Shown here in pieces: positions 23,341 to 34,620 of a DNA stretch of 64,000 nt. The notes under the pieces were generated by a model that searched no databases, was not told the DNA's origin, and was given only the letters and a program-made list of their open reading frames with translations. The position numbers and the translations under genes are program-made. Position 1 is the first letter of the stretch; every line of letters starts with the position of its first letter. Location: the NCBI GenBank assembly GCA_029990175.1, contig JARKIP010000064.1:13286001-13350000 (forward strand), read 5' to 3'. This DNA comes from Petunia secreta (taxonomy: Eukaryota > Streptophyta > Magnoliopsida > Solanales > Solanaceae).

Positions 23341-25910
23341 TGAAACGACCCCGGTTAGTCGTTTCAGAAGTTAGGACTCTGATTGGCGTGCCGATAATTT
23401 TAAAATATTCATAATATCCATTGGGACTTATATGTAAAAATTTGAGCTAAATCAGGCCTCGTTTAGTAGGCATCGGAAGAAGGTTTCAGTTTTTATTGGC
23501 GATAAATATTAAAAAGAGATTTTCGAGCTCGGTTTTGCCGAATGAGCTCCGATTCGAAATCCGAAAGCGCCGTTGGGTTCGTATGATTATTTATGACCAT
23601 TGTAAACTTTCGAAAGCAAATTTCGATGTTGTTCGGCTAGTTTCCGCTAAAATGCCGAAAGTTAAATAACTTGACTTCTTTTCATTTAAATTCGCATCTT
23701 GAGTTTCGGGAGTCCGATTTGAGATCCGCCTTCGCGAGTATGTTACATATATTTTGTATAACTTGTATGCAAAAGTTGAAATTATTTCGAATATCGTAGG
23801 GTACCGTTTTAATTATTACCGTAACAGCGAATTTATAAAAAAAAAAAAAGGGAAAAAGGAGACAAAAAAGTTAGGCGGTGTAGCATATATGCACTGCATA
23901 TATGCTAAAGCTCTTAGCAGAAGCAGTAAACGATTTCAGAGCAGAGAAAAATAAAATGGCGCAGAAATGGAAAAAAATGCCAGAAAATGAGAAAAGGGGC
24001 CGGAGAAAAATAGTATTTTCACCCCAGAACATTCAGGTAATGATCTTAATATATTATTTGAGTTTATTACGTATATTTGAATATATTTTTACGGTAAAAA
24101 TAGGGATATTAGACATCGCCCTAATGATGTAAATTGATAGTTTAAAGGGTCAAATGGATCCCGATAATGGAATTGAATATATATTCGTACTCAGTGAATT
24201 ATGGGCAACATATAAATGTAATTTATTTGGGGTTTGGTTATGTGACCTTAAACCCTGTATATAGGCCTGGCCTGCGTATTGCGTATGCGAATAGGGTATC
24301 AGGTTCCTAACTAGATTACCCTATGATGTAGGGAATGAAGCCTTTAGCCTAATGTGATATATTTTTCTGGTTATTGAACACAGTGGGATCGTTTGGCAAT
24401 GAATCCAAAGGACAAAGAGGTTATTAAGTGGATGTACTAAATTTGTAACAAGGTAAGTATTTGTATCCATTTCTTTGGAGGCCCTTGGCCTCGTGGATTT
24501 TCTACCACGTGTTTCCTTATGTGTGTAGCTGCCGATAGGCGTACTCATTACGCCTTAGCTTTGGATTTACATTGTATATTATATGTTATGCCCTGTTGTT
24601 GGTATTGCATTAAACATATAAGCATTGCACTCTGGTTTTGAGTATTGCATATACTTCCCGGTTGGCGATGAGAGTCCCGCACCGGCGAAGGGTCATTATT
24701 GCATATACTTCCCGGTTGGCGATGAGAGTCCCGCACCGGCGAAGGGTCATTATTGCATATACTTCCCGGTTGGCGATGAGAGTCCCGCACCGGTGAAGGG
24801 TCATCATTACATATACTTCCCGGTAATCGATGAGAGTCCCGAGCCGATGAAGGGTCATTATTGCATATATCTTCTGGTAGACGATGAGAGTCCCGTGCCG
24901 GAGATAGGTATCAAGAGTATGTGATTGCATTGCATCATGCCGCATTCACCCCATCTCATTGCACCGCATACTGACTATTGTGTGTATTATATTGTGTTTT
25001 ATGTATGCGGTATGTACACTATGTTGTGGACATATTACAGTTTGCCTATATATTTCTGGCTCGTATTCTGGGTTGCGGGGATCGGGTTGCACGCCGCAAC
25101 GGTATAAACATATGGATCGGGTTGTACACCGCGACAGTATGAATATATGGATCGGGTTGCACGCCGCAATAGGATGAATATATGGATCGGGTTGCACGCC
25201 GCAACAGGATGAATATATCGATCGGGTTGCACGTCGCGACAGGATGTATTTCTGATTGTTGATATGTTTGGGATGCCTATATGTCCTGGCTATCTTACGT
25301 TCCCGGTTGTTGATGAGTTTGTGATTCCCTACGTATTTCTAGTTATTATCTGGCTCCGCCTTTTCATGATTTAAATAAAAGGAATTTGGTTTATCTGTTT
25401 CTTTTCTCCCTGGCTAGCTATCCTATTCTTTGAGGTGGTTAGTCTGCCCCACTTATTGAGTCCTTTTGACTCACCCTTGTTTGTTTTTTTTTGTTTCTTG
25501 TCTATCTATTTCGTTTCGGCAGGTTCGCTCCAGGATTGAGTTCGCCACGTTGTTCAGGAGCGAAGACGACTTCAGCTTTCAGGGTGAGCCAGCTGTTATT
25601 CAGGATGGCCACCAGTTTTATGTGTATTATTTCAGTTGCTATTTGCTCCCTTCAGGAGGTATCTGTCTTCTTTGGTACTCTTAGATGTCTAGTCTGGATA
25701 GCCCTAAACTTAGTATGTTGGGTAGTTAGCTGTAATTTTCTTTCGTACAGCTTAGAGGTATCAGTATGTCTGTGCTTTTTCTAAGTCTTGTTTTTATTTA
25801 TGAATTGGATTATATTTATTTTCCTAATTTAATTGGTAAGGGTTCGCCCGACGGGTCTAGGGGAAGATGTCGGGTGCCCGCACGGCCTAGCCGGATTCCG
25901 GGTCGTGTCA
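23341..25910 (+). repeat. Gypsy B 3' LTR (2570 bp)
   Basis: Same ends as the 5' LTR. It differs by one missing 54-bp unit (5 copies at 24644-24913) plus scattered substitutions (about five in the first 145 bases). It also contains the 35-bp array (25080-25250), the 76-codon frame (23902-24132) and the possible intron (24453-24528). Confidence 0.9.
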
Positions 25911-26207
25911 TGCGATAATGGAATTGAATATATATATTCGTACTCAGTGAATTATGGGCAACATATAAATGTAATTTATTTGGGGTTTGGTTATGTGACC
26001 TTAAACCCTGCATATAGGCCTGGCCTGCGTATTGCGTATGCGAATAGGGTATCAGGTTCCTAACTGGATTACCCTAAGATGTAGGGAATGAAGCCTTTAG
26101 CCTAATGTGATATATTTTTCTGGTTATTGAACACAGTGGGATCATTTGGCAATGAATCCAAAGGACAAAGCGGTTATTAAGTGGATGTACTAAATTTGTA
26201 ACAAGGT
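25911..26207 (+). repeat. Third, partial Gypsy B-type LTR fragment
   Basis: 297 bases matching LTR B from about 18394 (CGATAATGGAATTG) to 18690 (AACAAGGTAA), in plus orientation. The fragment sits directly between the end of LTR B and the resumption of the Gypsy A interior. It has no LTR ends of its own and replaces the right-hand target duplication expected for B. It looks like a rearrangement scar. Confidence 0.8.
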
Positions 26208-28229
26208 AATATTACTTACTTATCACTTTGCACCGGAAGAAACGATAACACTTTCTGATGGTGATGAATTAGGATCCCATTATCCTACCAACACTGAATT
26301 CCAAAGAGAGGTAGACTGACTTGACATTATAACAGAATGTGGCACAACAAGATGCCAAGCAAACAATAGCGATGCCCACTCACAAATCTCTCACATTTAA
26401 ATCAAATAAACTAGTATGGTCTCATGAATGCCAGGAATAAATCATACCAGAAGCTCACCCCTCTACCGCAACCAATTCTTAATAGAAACGACATCCAAGG
26501 AAACCATCGAAACATGATAAGACACACCATTTCCAAATCGATCGAAAGAATCAAATCTTAATCACATTTAAGGGAAGAAGATATCCCAGTGTCTACTACA
26601 TCGGATGCCTCAGCATTCCGCCAGACTAGCAGTTCATAGAACTGCCTCTGCAGCTGAGCTGAGCCACTACCCTGACAATCATTTTCTGAAGAACCACTGC
26701 CACCACACTCTCTCAACCTCTACTCTATGGTGGCATTTCTTTTGCTGATTGAGATCTAAATGAAATCCCCTACGACTGCGCAGATGCCTGATGACGAGAG
26801 AAAAGACGACTGCCTACTTGTCGGAGAAAGGGAAAACTCCCCCAAAGGATAGCCAGACTCACGACAATGATACCACCTTTTCGCTGAAAAACGGAAGCTG
26901 TAAAGATTGTTGATAGCTGTAAAGAAAAGACTGAATCTGATCTTGACGAGCTACTGGCGCACTCTAAGAATCACGTGACACAAGCTGAGATAACTTGAAG
27001 GTGACCTCCCAAAATAATCAGAACTCTTACCTCCAAATGAGGTACCATGGTTTCCCATTAGGGCCGCGGGATCTCTTTCTCTCCAGCTCTAACTCTTCCC
27101 GCTCTAACTTATGGTATGCCTCGTACCTTCGGAAAATATCAACAACAACATCTAATAAAATCCCGACCTCAATCACTCGAGCCATCTGGGATCTCAAGGA
27201 AAAAGAAAGGTAATCAATAAATCTTTGAATGTCTCGAAAGGCTCATGGACTAGTTCTAATGCATATTCAGCCATTCTACAGAATTCAATCTCATATTCTG
27301 AAACCAACAGACTAACCGACAGACTACCTTATCTAATCCACTCAAACTGGAAACACTCTTCATCTCGCTTGCTACTCGAAAGGAACTTTTCCACAAATCT
27401 AGAAGAAAAATCAAACCAAGTTAGCTAATAAGATAGCGGCCCATAAATTCAAGTCTGGACCCTGAAACTGGAAAGCAGAATAATCAACACCAGACTGCTC
27501 GATATAATCAAGAGCCTGAAGGATACGCTGACATCCTTTTATTTTAAAAAAAACTTGCACAGGGATTATTTGATGCATGGCCAAAGAACATTAGAAGGTT
27601 CAATTGGGTAGAATAATGCAGCCTTTTCAGATACTCGGACCGATCCATTACTCGGGCTAGCTAACCAGCCAGAATAAGTAGAGGCACAACACATGCTGCC
27701 TCCGGAACATACTTTAGTGGGGCAATATTAAGAACTGGAATAGGAGCTCCCTGAGACCAAACATCTGTATCTGCGGCAACCTGATAAGCTACCGAGCGAA
27801 TAATAGGTTCTTGCGGCATCTGCCTCGTCAAGATTCTCGTAAAAGCATCGTAGAGAGCCAAGGGAATCACAAGGCCCTACTCCCTTGCCCATCGCGAGCT
27901 CGTACAGCTGGGATCTCCGTAACTAGATCGTCAGCACGGTAAAAAACTCTCGGGGCTTTGCCAGTACTAGCCCCAGGCTAGACTGCTTCGTCTTGAACTC
28001 ATACCGTTTGCTGATTTATCGTACGAGGGTTCAGAATTACCATGAAGGAATTAGCGAAAATACTTTTGCATCCTAGACCGACTCACGATCAGAAAAGAAG
28101 GAAGTGAAACTTCCTAAATGCCGTCATAGCCTCTCATAGATAAGTACGGACGTCTACGTACCCATCAGCGAGACTCTACTAGACACTGTCTTAGTCTGGA
28201 TAGACTCTAAACCGGGCACTGATACCAGC
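26208..28229 (-). pseudogene. Gypsy A interior, 5' part, with gag remnant
   Basis: Reverse-complement homology to Gypsy B 20201-22205. Gag words seen include MIPLALYDAFTRILTRQM (27870 downward), EPIIRSVAYQVAADTDV, and RRYEAYHKLE near 27110. The knuckle-like WYHCRESGYP has lost Cys residues. Stops and frameshifts occur throughout. The iMet-type primer site lies at 28212-28227, next to the 5' LTR. Confidence 0.75.
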
Positions 28230-30834
28230 TGACATAATTTGGAATCCGATAAGGCCGTGCGGGCACCCGACATCCACCCCTAGACCCGTCGGGCGAACCC
28301 TTACCAATTAAATTAGGAAAATAAATATAACAATTCATAAATAAGGACAAGACTTAAAAAAAAACACATACATACTGATACCTCTAAGCTGTACAAAAGA
28401 AATTATAGCTGACTACCCAACATACTGAGTTTAGGGCTATCCAGACTAGACATCTAAGAGTACAAAGGAAAATAAATACCTCCTGAAGGGAGAAAAATGC
28501 AACTGAAATAATAAACAATAAATTGGTGGCCATCCGGAATAAAAGCTGGCTCACCCTGACAGCTGAAGTCGTCTTCGCTCTTTCACAACGTGGTGCCGAA
28601 ACAAAATAGATAGACAAGAAACAAACAACAAAAAAGGGTGAGTCAAAAGGACTCAATTAGTGGGACTGACTAGCCACCTCAAAGAATAGGATAGCTAGCC
28701 AGGGAGAAGAAACAGATAAACCACTTCTTATTTAAATTATAAAAAGACAGAGCCAGATAATAACTGGAAACACGTATGAAACCATAAACTCAACCAGGAA
28801 TACGAGCCAGAAACATATCAAAAAATAAGCAATGCACGTATAAGCAGAACACTAGTTATGTACCACAAGTCTACACAATGGTATGAAATTAAATGAAATG
28901 ATATGTGATGAAATTAAATGAAATGAAATATGATGCAAAGGGTCACATGTGCCCGTAATCCCATCCCGAAGCGGAATACTCATGCATTCGAGAGAAATCC
29001 AATCTGATAACCAATTGGAGTTGAATACTCCTGCTCCTGGGGCGGAATACTCCTGCACCCGATATAATATAAATCAAAGGCGGAATACTCCTGCACTCTC
29101 CTGGGGCGGAATACTCCTGCACCCGATATAATGTAAAGTTGAGGCAGAATACTCTTGCACTCAGTATCTGACATAAGAGCGGAATACTCCTGCTCCTAGG
29201 GCGGAATACACCTGCACCCAATATGATATAAACCAGAGGCGGAATACTCCTGCACTCTCCTGGGGCGGAATACTCCTGCACCCGATATAATGTAAAGTTG
29301 AGGCAGAATACTCTTGCACTCAGTATCTGACATAAGAGCAGAATACTCCTGCTCCTAGGGCGGAATACACCTGCACCCAATATGATATAAACCAGAGGCG
29401 GAATACTCCTGCGCTATCCTGGGGCAGAATACTCCTGCACCTGATATGATATGCAATGTAATGCATATGAATGCAATATGATGCAATAATAACCCTTCAC
29501 CGGCGCGGGACTCTCATCGACAGCCGGGAAGTAGATGCCAACTCACAACCAGAGTACCATGCACAGATCCTTAATGCAATACCAACAACAGGATATAACA
29601 TATAATATACAATGTAAATCCAAAGCTAAGGCGCAATGAGTACGCCTATCGGCAGCTACACACGTAAGGAACACGTGGTAGAAAATTCACGAGGGCAGGT
29701 GCCTCCAAAGAAATGGATATAAACACTTACCTTATTTCAAAGTTCCACTCAACAACCGCTTTATCCTTTGGATTCACTGCCAAACGATTCAATAAGCATA
29801 AACTATATTAAATTAGACTATAGGCTTCATTCCTCACATCTTAGGGCAATCTGGTGAGGAACCTGATACCCTGTTCGCATACGCAATACGCATTCCAGGC
29901 CTATGTACAGGATTTAAAGTCACATAACCAAACCCTAAATAAATTACATGTATATGTTGCCCATAAGTCACTGAGCACGAATATATAATCAATTCCATTA
30001 TCAGGGTCCAATTAACCCTTTAAACTATTAATTGGACTTATTAAAACAATGCCTAATATCCCAATTTTTACAGTTAAAATATATTTATACACACGTAATA
30101 AACTAAAATAATGCATTAAAATCATTACCTGAATGTTTCATGGTAAAAATTCTATCTTTCTCCGGCTCTTTTTTCATTTTCTGGTTTTTTTTCCATGGTT
30201 TGCGTTTTCTTGTTTCTTTCTCTGTTCTGTCATGCACTAGACACTTTTGAGCTAAAGGATATCCTTACCCCTTAGCACCACCTCTTAATTGTACTTACTT
30301 TCTTTTCCTTTTTCTATTTTATTTTTTTCTTTTATTTCTTTTACTTTTCTTTTCGCGACGAAAATTAAAACGGTACTCTACGATATTCGAAATAATTCAA
30401 AATTTCTCAAGTAAGTTATACAAAATATATGTAACACACTTACTAAGGCGGATCTCAAATCGAACTCCCGAAACTCAATATTCAAATTAAATTAAAAAAA
30501 GTCAAATTATTTAACTTTTGGTATTTTAGCGGAAACTAGCCGAACAACCTCGAAATTCACTTTCGAAAGTTCACAAAAGTCACAAATAATCATACGAACC
30601 TAACGGCGCTTTCGAATTTCGAATCGGAGCTCATTCGCTAAAACCGTGCTCGAAAATCTCTTTTTAATATTTATCGACAATAAAAACTGAAACCTTCTTC
30701 CGATGCCTACCAAACGAGATCTGGCTTGGCTCAAATTTTACAGGTAAGTCCCAATAGACCTTACAAAAATTTTAAAATTATCGGCACATCAATCGGAGTC
30801 CTAACTTCCGAAACGACTGACCGAGGTCGTTTCA
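28230..30834 (-). repeat. Gypsy A 5' LTR (2605 bp) with 159-bp duplication
   Basis: Partner of 14064-16508. The GCGGAATACTCCTGC repeat cluster at 28975-29450 includes two direct copies of a 159-bp block (29101-29259 and 29260-29418), of which the 3' LTR has one. It also lacks about 24 bases around 28594, where the other LTRs have CAGGTTCGCTCC. Confidence 0.9.
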
Positions 30835-30910
30835 TTTCATGAATCCAATACCCTTCCTGTTACTACTATGATTTTTCCTCTAACCATTCTAGTGCTTCAG
30901 AGGACTTGTT

Positions 30911-32389
30911 CTATTTTACAGTGTTTTCTAACTCCATTTTTATTTTAACTAAGTCCTCTTCCAAAGATCTTATCTTTTCATCTTTCTTGCACAGTTCATC
31001 AACTGTGACTTTCAATTTCTCTTTAGCAATGATCTGATGTGAATTAGCAATGTCCTTACCATTTTCAACTGTTTTAACTTTTGATTTTTTATTTTCCAAT
31101 TCCTGAACAGTTGATTCAAGTCTGAGGACATGTTCCTCTAGCATGCTAATTTTTCTTTTCAAAGAGTCATTTTTAATTACTGCATGTTTATATTCTGTTC
31201 CTAAACTTTCAATTTCATCATGCAGTTGATTTTTGCCATCCCTTAGAGATTTAAACTCATTTAGCACAGTATGTAATACCTTAACTAATTTCTCTCTAGG
31301 CATACTTTTCACATCTTGTCTAAGTTTAGAAACAAATAGCTCAGCATCTTCTTCATTATCTGAGTCTTCAAGAGCTATTAAAGCAAGATCATTATCAGAT
31401 TGTTCATCCTCACTGTCTTGCCAACCAGCAACCATTGCTTTAGGATTTCCACTTTTCTTCCGGACCTGTTCCCTAGCCTTTTTCTTTCCTCAACATATCT
31501 CTTCCTCCATTCTCCTTCCATAACTAGACATTTGCTGATGTAGTTCTCCATGCTTCCACATTTGAAGCATTCTCCAGCCTGATTCATGTTAGAAGACCTA
31601 CCCTGTCCACTAGCCCCTTTTTTCCTATTCAAATATCTTTGAACACTTTAGCTATAAGCACCAGTTCCTTATCATCAATAGGCTTATCAGCAGCAGTCAA
31701 GGCTAGGTTAGGTTCAGTTTTAACTGGTTCACCTATGTTCTTAACCTTTTTCCTCAGTTCATAAGTTTTCAAATTACCTATAAGCTCATCTAAGGTTAAG
31801 GCAGTAATATCCTAGCTTTCTATGATAGCACAAGCCTTAATCTCCCAAGAATCAGGAAGAACTCTAGTTAGGATTTTTTCAACTTTATTTTCAACAGTTA
31901 AAACCCTTCCGAAAGAAATAAGTTTAGATGAAATAGCATTAAATCTAGTGTACATTTCAGAAATTGATTCTCCTTCTTTCATTTTAAAACTTCATATTCA
32001 GCAAAAAGAAGTGTACCTCTAGATCTTTTAACCTGATTTGTTCCTTTATGAACAACGTGTAGAGCATCCCAAATTTCCTTTGCAGTGGTATACCCTCTAA
32101 TTCTAGTGCACTCATCAGAACTGAGTCCACAGACAAGACACTTCCTTGCTTTTTCAATTTTTTCCCACTGCCTTAAGTCTTCAGCATTGCATTCCTTTAT
32201 GGTTTTTGGAACATCATTTCCCTCAGCATCCTTTTTCATTGGAATCATGAGACCTTCAGTAACTATGTCCCATAACTCGGCTTGAAGATGATCTCTCACC
32301 CTTTCCTTCCACCATGAGTAGTATTTTCCATTGAACAAAGGTGCCCTAGCAGTTGACTGACCCTCACCATTCTCCTGTGATGTACTCAT
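30911..32389 (-). pseudogene. Copia gag, frameshifted
   Basis: The likely start is MSTSQENGEG at 32389. The UBN2-type gag core follows (LFNGKYYSWWKERV, AKEIWDALHVVHKG). A frameshift lies near 31985 and stops near 31815 and 31640. A zinc knuckle CFKCGSMENYISKC (about 31570) has Asn in place of the usual His. A long coiled-coil tail (31435-30911; MLEEHVLRLESTVQELENKK) follows. Gag builds the particle and binds RNA. The tail ends near the Gypsy A insertion, and pol resumes at 14063. Confidence 0.85.
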
Positions 32390-32426
32390 TCTAATCCTAG
32401 GTGTTAACCTTTTCAAGGATAACCCT

Positions 32427-32437
32427 CTCTGATACCA
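32427..32437 (-). promoter_or_regulatory. Copia primer-binding site, tRNA-iMet
   Basis: TGGTATCAGAG on the minus strand, two bases inside the 5' LTR edge, matches the complement of the initiator-Met tRNA 3' end used by plant Copia elements. Confidence 0.9.
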
Positions 32438-32439
32438 AT

Positions 32440-33277
32440 TGTCATTTCCCAAGACACACCACTTACTGTTTTAAGGACCAGTTTCTTCAATGTGTTCCTT
32501 TACTTTAATATATGCGGAATTAAAACTGTAAGTAAATGAACACTCAATGTTAGCGTGGAAAAACCCCGTTAACTAAGGATAAGAAAACCAAGACCTACTC
32601 TTCCAAGTAGGATTTCAACTTCACTATGTAAAAGACTCACCTGGTTACAAGACTACCTTCTTACTAACCTAGGACTAACTCTAATCCTCTAGTGACCTCT
32701 TTCACGATTAGTGAAGTTTCTTCAAGTCCACGACTTGAATTAAGATGATACAACTCGATAGTACCTACTACAGTTGAACTAAGATTGAACTTTGACAAGA
32801 CTCAATCTAAGGAACAGGTTCTTATTGAACTTTGACAAGACTCAATCTAAGGAACAGGTTCTTAATTAGTTCCCTGTAGCTTACTGATTACACAAATAAG
32901 ATAAAGACTTTTTCAATGCTATGGCTCGATTCTCTCTGTATTTGTGCACACTTCAATAGCTGAAATGCTCATGGTTTTATAGCTTCAGAATCCAAGAAGT
33001 CTTGAGCAATTAGAACTCCAAAGCTTCCAAGAGTTTGAGTCCTAATTGAACTCTTCCCTAGGTTACCCAAAATCCTTTATGACTTATATACTCTTATGCA
33101 ATCTTTTCATATCTCATTTAGTCATGCATAATTATCAAGATAAACATTAGACTTAGGATAATAAATAATATTTCAGCTTAAATGATTTTACATGAGTTAT
33201 CTATTTAGCTGCAGTGATTCAAAGGAACATGTCCTTGAATCTGTTCCTTAGTCATCAGTCAAAAATTCAAGCTAACA
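32440..33277 (-). repeat. Copia 5' LTR (838 bp)
   Basis: Partner of 6783-7579. It has a 40-bp direct duplication (unit TTGAACTTTGACAAGACTCA..., starting at 32785 and 32825) that the 3' LTR lacks. The right edge is followed by the TGATG target duplication at 33278-33282. Confidence 0.9.
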
Positions 33278-33282
33278 TGATG

Positions 33283-34620
33283 ATATCAGCACTAACTAAA
33301 AAGATGGATGCAATAGCTAACCAAATCAGTAAGTTAGCATTACCACCAACTTAACAACAAGTGCAACCAGCTCGACAAGTGCAACAATTCCAAGGCTTTT
33401 GTGAGGTACGTGGATAAGATCATGCCACTGAGGGTTGCCTTGCCAATCGGAGTCAGTTTATTATATAGGGAACCAAAATAGGTATCAGGCTCGAAATCAG
33501 AATCAATATGGTGACACCTACAATCCTAACTAGTGCAACCATCCAAATTTTCTTGGGGTGGTAGCCAAGCTAATCAATGCAATATGAGAGCTCAGAATAA
33601 CTATCAACATTTGCAACCTTAGGCTTAACCACAACAGGCAACCAATTCAATTCAAAAGTTGATGAAGCAGATGTTGGCCAGCTAGCTAGCAGAAGATTAT
33701 AGCTGACAATGTAGCCCATGCATAGGCCATAAAAGATCTTGCTAGAAACGCAAATGGGTCAGTTAGCTGGAGCTCAAAAATACCACATCACATAGTGCCT
33801 TACTAAGTGACTCTGAGAAAGATCCAAAAGAATATATGCAATCAGTTACTTTGCGGAATAGGCGAGCTTTAGAAGAAGTACCTCTAAAACTGAAGAATTA
33901 TGTTGGAGAAATAATACCAAACAATGAAAAAAATTTGAAAATCAAGTTAAAAAGTGGTGGAGAAGCAGCCCCAACTTGATATTGCTAGGCCACCACCACC
34001 TTTCCCTCAAAGGCTTCAATAACAGAAAATTGATGCAGCTTGTAAGAATTTTTTGGACATGTTGAGTCAAATACAAGTCAATATTTCTTTGGTGGAACTT
34101 TCGAGATGTTCTAAAATATGTTAAATACATCAAGAAAATAGTGGCTAATAAAAGGAGACTGACCGAGTTTGAGACCGTTGCACTTTCTGCGGAGTGCAGT
34201 TCCAGAGTGAGAAATTAGCTTCCCGAAAAATCGAAATATCCTAGAAGCTTCACCATTCCTATAAAAGTTGGGAAATATGATGTTGGACAACCTTTATGTG
34301 ACTTACGCGCTAGCGTGAATTTAATGCCATCATCGGTATTTTGAAAGTTGGGCTTGGGTGAACCGAGACCAACCATAGTGACACTACAGTTAGATGATAG
34401 ATCATTGACATGCCCTAAGGGAGTTATTAAAGATGTTCTGGTGTAAGTCGGCCAATTTATCCTTCATGTTGATTTCATTATTTCTAATTATGAGTCTGAC
34501 AAAGACGTTCCTCTCATCTTGGAAACAAGATTTTTGGCAACTACTGATGCTAAGATTCGGGTTAGAGCGGGAAAGATGACCATGAGGGTGCATGATGAAG
34601 AAGATGTTTTAATGTGTTTC
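33283..34620 (+). pseudogene. Athila/Tat gag 3' part and protease
   Basis: Continuation of the element cut at 6782. The gag tail shows MDAIANQISKLA and a degraded zinc knuckle (CEVRG, DHATEGCLAN, near 33400). The linker contains SVTLRNRRALEEVP. The protease region has CDLRASVNLMPSSVF (near 34298-34345), where the family normally has an active-site D-L/T-G-A-S; here Gly is replaced by Arg. Then KLGLGEPRPTIVTLQLDDRS follows. Several stops make it inactive. Confidence 0.85.

Larger units (their letters stand above)
17578..25910 (+). mobile_element. Gypsy element B, Del-like, gag-only, nested in A
   Basis: LTRs at 17578-20200 and 23341-25910 flank a 3140-bp interior. A tRNA-iMet primer site (TGGTATTAGAGCCCGG) lies at 20203-20218 and a purine tract GCGGAGGAGAA ends at 23340. 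The interior has gag remnants at about 20300-21780 and no recognisable pol. The LTR pair is more alike than the A pair, so B is younger. The left flank AGATC (17573-17577) is not repeated on the right, because a stray LTR fragment sits there. Confidence 0.85.
14064..30834 (-). mobile_element. Gypsy element A, Del-like, gag-only (TR-GAG type)
   Basis: LTRs at 14064-16508 and 28230-30834 are in minus orientation, flanked by a perfect TTTCA duplication (14059-14063 and 30835-30839). A tRNA-iMet primer site lies at 28212-28227. The interior totals about 3.1 kb (16509-17577 plus 26208-28229) and is interrupted by Gypsy B. Only gag remnants are visible; no protease, reverse transcriptase or integrase was found. 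The Del/Tekay-type assignment rests on the LTR ends (TGAAACGACC ... GGGTCGTGTCA) and gag words such as MAREIEV. Confidence 0.85.
6783..33277 (-). mobile_element. SIRE-like Ty1/Copia retrotransposon, split by nested Gypsy elements
   Basis: The element lies on the minus strand with LTRs at 6783-7579 and 32440-33277. A perfect 5-bp target duplication, TGATG, lies at 6778-6782 and 33278-33282. The order in its own direction is: 5' LTR, iMet primer site, gag, protease, integrase, reverse transcriptase, RNase H, extra ORF, polypurine tract, 3' LTR. This is the Copia order with the extra downstream ORF typical of the SIRE/Maximus lineage. Removing the Gypsy insertion (14064-30834 plus one duplication copy) leaves about 9.7 kb, a normal SIRE size. 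Many stops and frameshifts show it is dead. Confidence 0.9.

Noticed and set aside
19235..25232. Arrays of 54 and 35 bp considered as CRISPR-like repeats
   Set aside because: Units are contiguous without unique spacers and sit inside plant LTRs.
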